From Alphaproteobacteria bacterium (GTDB lineage: Bacteria; Pseudomonadota; Alphaproteobacteria; RF32; CAG-239), in contig JAGCOI010000088.1 in assembly GCA_017645485.1 (NCBI GenBank), forward strand, positions 1 to 9,487: a DNA stretch of 9,487 bases, given 5' to 3'. The notes below the pieces were generated by a model. The model saw only the letters and a program-made list of their open reading frames with translations. It made no database searches and was not told the DNA's origin. Below are positions 7,373 to 9,487 of this stretch, one piece after another. A program made the position numbers and the translations under genes. Numbering within the stretch: the stretch's first letter is position 1; each line of letters starts with the position of its first letter.

Positions 7373-8350
7373 ATGGAAGAGATTATATTTCCCAATCAGA
7401 TTAGGTTACAACGTAAGAAAAAAGGCGTTTCCATGCAAGCTTTGGCAGATCACTTAGGCATCAGTTTATCTGCCGTTTCAAAAATTGAAAAAGGATATCG
7501 CAGATTAAATCAAGACCAATTGATTTCGGTAGCTGAACTTACAAATTGCTCTCTGCAGGATTTGTATGTGAATGAACAGAATTCAAAGCAGGAAGTCGTA
7601 CAGGCATGGCGTCGCGAGCAAGAGCGTCGCAGTCGTTTAAATGCGGATGCCGGCCTTAAAGTTTTGGGTGCCGCACTGCGTCGCTTACGTACCGATCGTG
7701 ATATGACCTTAATGGAAGTTTCCGAAAATGCCGATATGACTCTTTCCGTTTACCATCGCATCGAAATGGGGCAACGTGAAGTTTCCGACAAAGAATTTAA
7801 GAATATTGCCACGGCACTTTCTTTCAAGCCTGAAGAATTAAAAAAAGAAGTTGACCGCTTAAAAGAAGAGGGTGAACTTGAAGAAATCATGGAAAAGACG
7901 GATGCCAAATATAAATCTCTTGCAACACCTAAAGGAAGCCATGTTTCAATGTACGGTGTTTATACGGGCGAATTGCCGACCATTAAAACATACGGAACCG
8001 TCGGTCAAAACGGTAATATTTTAATCAACAAAAACGATGTTGAAGCCAAAGAAGTGACATGTCCTTTTCAACTCATGGATAAAAAAGATGCATATGCCGT
8101 CAATTTATGCACACGTCGTTTAGGCACGTTATTACCGAGTCGCGCTGTTTTATTTGTTGATCCTGCAGAAACCGTCAGCGTCGGAGATATCGCGCTGTTT
8201 TACGTTTCCGAAACGGAAGCAATGGTTTTAAGCATACGTGAAGATGATAATGCTCAAGTTTACGGTTTGCGTTTTAATCCTGAAGAAAGAGTGGATATAA
8301 ATTGCAACGATTTAGACAAGTTACACAAAGTTGTTGTCATTAATTTATAA
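7373..8350 (+). CDS. XRE-family regulator with two HTH domains and a degenerate S24 (LexA/CI-like) C-terminal domain
   Basis: A 325-aa DNA-binding protein. The first XRE/Cro HTH spans 10-64 (S-M-Q-A-L-A-D-H-L-G at 20-29; recognition helix S-L-S-A-V-S-K-I-E-K-G at 31-41). A charged linker follows, then a second HTH at 98-155 (T-L-M-E-V-S-E-N-A at 112-120; Y-H-R-I-E-M-G at 127-133). The C-terminal part (about 191-325) has the outline of a phage-repressor S24 domain: an M-Y-G-V start, A-Y-A-V (240-243), F-V-D-P (261-264) and V-G-D-I (270-273). The residues needed for self-cleavage are absent: the Ala-Gly site reads T198-G199, the Ser-Met position reads R248-R249, and there is no Lys from 239 to 315. 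It is probably not cleaved in an SOS-type response; the domain may only dimerise or sense. AAGAGG (7360-7365) precedes the ATG by 7 nt. Its position beside the T4SS operon suggests it regulates that operon or itself (inference). The target DNA is unknown. Confidence 0.9.
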   Translation: MEEIIFPNQIRLQRKKKGVSMQALADHLGISLSAVSKIEKGYRRLNQDQLISVAELTNCSLQDLYVNEQNSKQEVVQAWRREQERRSRLNADAGLKVLGAALRRLRTDRDMTLMEVSENADMTLSVYHRIEMGQREVSDKEFKNIATALSFKPEELKKEVDRLKEEGELEEIMEKTDAKYKSLATPKGSHVSMYGVYTGELPTIKTYGTVGQNGNILINKNDVEAKEVTCPFQLMDKKDAYAVNLCTRRLGTLLPSRAVLFVDPAETVSVGDIALFYVSETEAMVLSIREDDNAQVYGLRFNPEERVDINCNDLDKLHKVVVINL

Positions 8351-8363
8351 TTGATGGCAACAC

Positions 8364-8398
8364 TTCAAGCCTTGTTTTTATTAAAAACTTAACTTGAA
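8364..8398 (+). repeat. 35-bp imperfect palindrome between the regulator and the next gene
   Basis: Two nested arms share one centre: TTCAAG (8364-8369) with CTTGAA (8393-8398), and GTTTTT (8374-8379) with AAAAAC (8383-8388), separated by a symmetric 4-nt mismatch block and a 3-nt ATT centre. The right outer arm overlaps a candidate -35 box. It could be an operator for a dimeric regulator, or an AT-rich transcription-end structure for the upstream gene. Confidence 0.45.
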
Positions 8399-8421
8399 AT
8401 TTACTCTTCTTCGTTTAATAT
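8394..8421 (+). promoter_or_regulatory. Candidate promoter for the acidic coiled-coil protein gene
   Basis: TTGAAA (8394-8399), a 16-bp spacer and TAATAT (8416-8421) make a reasonable sigma-70-type promoter about 40 bp before the ATG. An overlapping TTTAAT (8414-8419) is a better -10 but is badly spaced. The -35 lies in the right arm of the palindrome, so a protein bound there would be expected to block it. Confidence 0.4.
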
Positions 8422-8461
8422 GGAATATATCGGTATTGAACAATTTTCAGGAAAGTAGTCT

Positions 8462-9487
8462 ATGGCAGATGAATTAAATAAAAATGCTGAGTTTTCGGGT
8501 AAACACCAAGACGAAGAAGATCCGATTTTAACTGCTCAGCGCTACTTAAACATATATCGCCAAATTCATATTTTCAATCAAAAAAGACAGGAAGAATTTG
8601 ATGAATCTTTGTTAGCATTATCGCCGGATTTGCGTATTTTGCTCAGCACTTTACCGGGCGGTTCGCTTCTGCTCGATCACATTACCCAACTTGAAGAAAA
8701 GCGTGGTATCATTAACTTTGAAAAACCTGCATCTTCGTCCTCAAAGCGCAAATCTTCCAAATCTTCTCATAAAGAAGAAAGCAGTTCTTCATACTCAAAA
8801 ACAAACAATAAAACGGCAGATACCTCTTTTGGTGCAGACAACATTTTGCAAGTGCTTGAACAAAATGAAGAAAAACATTCGAAAGAATTACAGGCTTTAA
8901 CGAATGCTTTTATACAATCTCAAGAACGCATGGTCAATATTTTGCAACAAGTTCTTGAGCGTGCTCCTGCGCAACAAATTATAACAGATGAGATAAAACC
9001 TCAAAAACAGCCCGAAAAAGAAATATCCGAACCTGAAAACAAAGACAGGCAGATGAGCTCTGAAAAAGAAGAAATTTTGACTGTTCAAGATTCCACACCT
9101 GAACCGAAATCTGAACCAAAAAATGTTTCGGAACCCGAAACTTCTTCAAAAATCTTAAGCTTTACCAAAAAATTGTTTCATAAGTCTTCTGAAGAACCGG
9201 AAACACCTAAATTGCCCTCAGCATCGGAAACAGCCATTCAAAACAACAACACGGACATTCTCATTGATAACACACCCGTTTCTTTGGATGATATCAATGA
9301 TTCGCCTATTACGCTTGATGTGCCCGAAGTGTCCAAAAAAACAGAAGCAAAAGCCGAACAATTGTATGATGATTTGCCCAAACAAGAGCCTGAAGAATCT
9401 CAGGCAGACGAAGATTGGGATTGGGAATATATTGATGATGAAGATGCCTCCGATGATATGGAATGGGAATATATAGAAGAACCCGAA
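8462..9487 (+). CDS. Unrecognised acidic coiled-coil protein with W-E-Y-I repeats (3' end beyond window)
   Basis: An open frame of 342 codons with no stop before the window ends, so the protein is longer. I do not recognise the family. There is no signal peptide or membrane segment, so it is probably cytoplasmic. Residues 20-85 look like a folded helical domain (R-Y-L-N-I-Y-R-Q-I-H-I-F near 27-38; S-T-L-P-G-G-S-L-L at 62-70). A Ser/Lys-rich linker (90-118), a predicted coiled coil (126-168) and a long Glu/Pro/Lys/Ser-rich disordered stretch (178-260) follow. From about 265 the sequence becomes strongly acidic and ends in W-E-Y-I at 321-324 and again at 335-338, a 14-residue period that may continue past the edge. 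The start is supported by AGGA (8449-8452), 9 nt upstream, and by the candidate promoter. Its position after a regulator and a T4SS operon allows an accessory or substrate role, but nothing in the sequence shows that. Confidence 0.8.
   Translation, partial: MADELNKNAEFSGKHQDEEDPILTAQRYLNIYRQIHIFNQKRQEEFDESLLALSPDLRILLSTLPGGSLLLDHITQLEEKRGIINFEKPASSSSKRKSSKSSHKEESSSSYSKTNNKTADTSFGADNILQVLEQNEEKHSKELQALTNAFIQSQERMVNILQQVLERAPAQQIITDEIKPQKQPEKEISEPENKDRQMSSEKEEILTVQDSTPEPKSEPKNVSEPETSSKILSFTKKLFHKSSEEPETPKLPSASETAIQNNNTDILIDNTPVSLDDINDSPITLDVPEVSKKTEAKAEQLYDDLPKQEPEESQADEDWDWEYIDDEDASDDMEWEYIEEPE

Noticed and set aside
7373..8350. A classical LexA or self-cleaving phage repressor
   Set aside because: It has two HTH domains instead of one, and the cleavage site, Ser and Lys are all missing.
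8691..8900. A 69-aa forward frame after the regulator
   Set aside because: It lies inside the longer open frame starting at 8462, which has a ribosome site, a promoter candidate and coherent domain structure.
8462..9487. PopZ-like polar organising protein
   Set aside because: The acidic, Pro/Glu-rich composition is similar, but the N-terminal region does not resemble PopZ and the diagnostic C-terminal domain is not in the window.

Overview
The window looks like chromosomal or integrated-element DNA from an AT-rich alphaproteobacterium. The best clue is a tandem array of several large VirB6/TrbL-type membrane proteins with long extra domains, which is characteristic of the Rickettsiales-type vir (rvh) type IV secretion system (T4SS). 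The lineage is an inference: a host-associated or gut alphaproteobacterium related to Rickettsiales or Rhodospirillales fits, but no taxonomic marker gene is present. All genes are on the + strand. The longest non-coding gaps are about 110-130 bases, so no stretch over 300 bases lacks a gene. I saw no tRNA, rRNA, CRISPR array or insertion sequence.

Region 1 (7-7241) is a tight four-gene operon with gaps of 1 nt, a 1-nt overlap (TAATG) and 11 nt. It encodes three VirB6-like channel modules: (a) a 436-aa VirB6 with a lipoprotein signal; (b) a VirB6 apparently split into two polypeptides, a 258-aa Cys-rich periplasmic part with TM1-TM2 and a 623-aa part with its own signal peptide, TM3-TM5 and a coiled-coil cytoplasmic tail; (c) a 1087-aa fusion of a signal peptide, a Cys-rich periplasmic region with a complete-looking M23 (LytM) peptidoglycan endopeptidase, a full VirB6 membrane module and a tail of about 450 residues. 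The modules share two landmarks: a [AS]LW-x(6)-K-x-[IV]-SS segment at TM1, and an LLP-containing hydrophobic segment near TM3 followed by a mostly basic stretch. The array would build or decorate the inner-membrane channel of a T4SS, and the M23 domain could open the peptidoglycan for it. No VirB4, VirB8-11 or VirD4 gene lies in the window; they may be upstream, since bases 5-9 (TAATG) suggest the array continues from another gene.

Region 2 (7242-8350) has a T-rich intergenic stretch with a possible weak terminator and promoter, then a 325-aa regulator with two XRE-type helix-turn-helix domains and a LexA/CI-like (S24) C-terminal fold that has lost the cleavage site and the catalytic Ser and Lys. 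It is a plausible regulator of the neighbouring operon or of itself.

Region 3 (8351-9487) starts with an intergenic region holding a 35-bp imperfect palindrome that overlaps a candidate -35 box. A gene running off the end of the window follows. It encodes an acidic, low-complexity, coiled-coil-containing protein that I do not recognise, ending (as far as visible) in a W-E-Y-I repeat with a 14-residue period.

The most interesting points are the split VirB6, the M23-VirB6 fusion, and the non-cleavable-looking double-HTH regulator beside them.
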